This document shows positions 63,971 through 64,000 of a DNA stretch of 64,000 nucleotides, piece by piece. Position 1 is the stretch's first letter; every line of letters begins with the position of its first letter. A program made the position numbers and the translations under genes. This stretch comes from Acidobacteriota bacterium (lineage in GTDB: Bacteria > Acidobacteriota > Blastocatellia > Chloracidobacteriales > Chloracidobacteriaceae). The DNA lies in NCBI GenBank assembly GCA_016208495.1, contig JACQXX010000148.1, positions 1 to 64,000 on the forward strand. Reading direction: 5' to 3'. The notes below the pieces were generated by a model, which saw nothing but the letters and a program-made list of their open reading frames with translations, was not told the DNA's origin and searched no databases.

Positions 63971-64000
63971 GGCGCTCAAATAACCCTGGGAAAAATAAAT

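Overview
The window looks like a chromosomal segment of a free-living, diderm, aerobic heterotroph with about 50% GC. A member of the Acidobacteriota, perhaps a Blastocatellia-like lineage, fits best. I infer this from the gene mix (TatC with a large periplasmic insert, long-form IspH, PhaR/phasin, xanthine dehydrogenase with XdhC, several lipoproteins, very large hybrid kinases); no rRNA or other marker gene settles it. I see no tRNA, rRNA, CRISPR array, integrase or transposase.

Layout. 0-3.4 kb is an accessory Rhs region: two direct copies of a GC-rich Rhs core fragment alternate with AT-rich tip or exported-protein cassettes, and the second core carries an 8-bp deletion. 3.5-6.5 kb holds an exported metallophosphatase-like lipoprotein, a MauE/DoxX-thioredoxin membrane protein and a lipoprotein glutathione peroxidase. 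6.6-10.5 kb has a secreted unknown, thrC, and tatA-tatC. 10.8-17.8 kb (minus strand) has a membrane-methyltransferase fusion, a GYF_2/B-box membrane protein, cysS and a REC-PAS-PAS-kinase-REC protein. 18-22.8 kb is the xdhA-xdhB-xdhC operon (minus). 23.5-26.5 kb is a stand-alone DUF6079/PglY-like P-loop ATPase. 26.8-29.1 kb has a PmtA-like methyltransferase and a phaR-phasin pair with a distinctive promoter. 29.4-30.7 kb is ispH. 31-38 kb is a minus-strand housekeeping block (murI, rph, exported unknown, Wzz-like, tilS, ftsH). 38.2-44.3 kb has a DUF58 protein, a J-domain membrane protein, an exported alpha/beta hydrolase, an exported unknown and an NfeD-like protein. 44.9-53.3 kb has pcrA/uvrD, a hybrid kinase, a PAP2 phosphatase, two unknowns and serA. 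53.8-64 kb has a 1,919-residue hybrid kinase with two GAF and seven PAS domains, rmlA, a short endonuclease V and a PDZ-membrane-GAF-SpoIIE phosphatase.

The most unusual property is between the genes. Most intergenic gaps carry short tandem repeats of 7 or 8 bp (GTGGTTA, AGTCAGT, GGGTTCA, GAGTAGC, TTCATTC, AGCGAAGT, TGTCATCC) or a 22-bp minisatellite. Several are built the same way: an array, a core of roughly 60-250 bp, then the same array inverted. The GTGGTTA family has a conserved core and conserved outer arms at five loci. The arrays sit at gene 3' ends and supply the actual stop codon of at least nine genes. Two MITE-like inverted-repeat elements, one with a probable 5-bp target duplication, are interspersed. 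I regard this repeat class, with its gene-end placement, as the best candidate for an undescribed system here. The lone PglY-like ATPase, the Rhs cassettes and the phaR operator pair come next.
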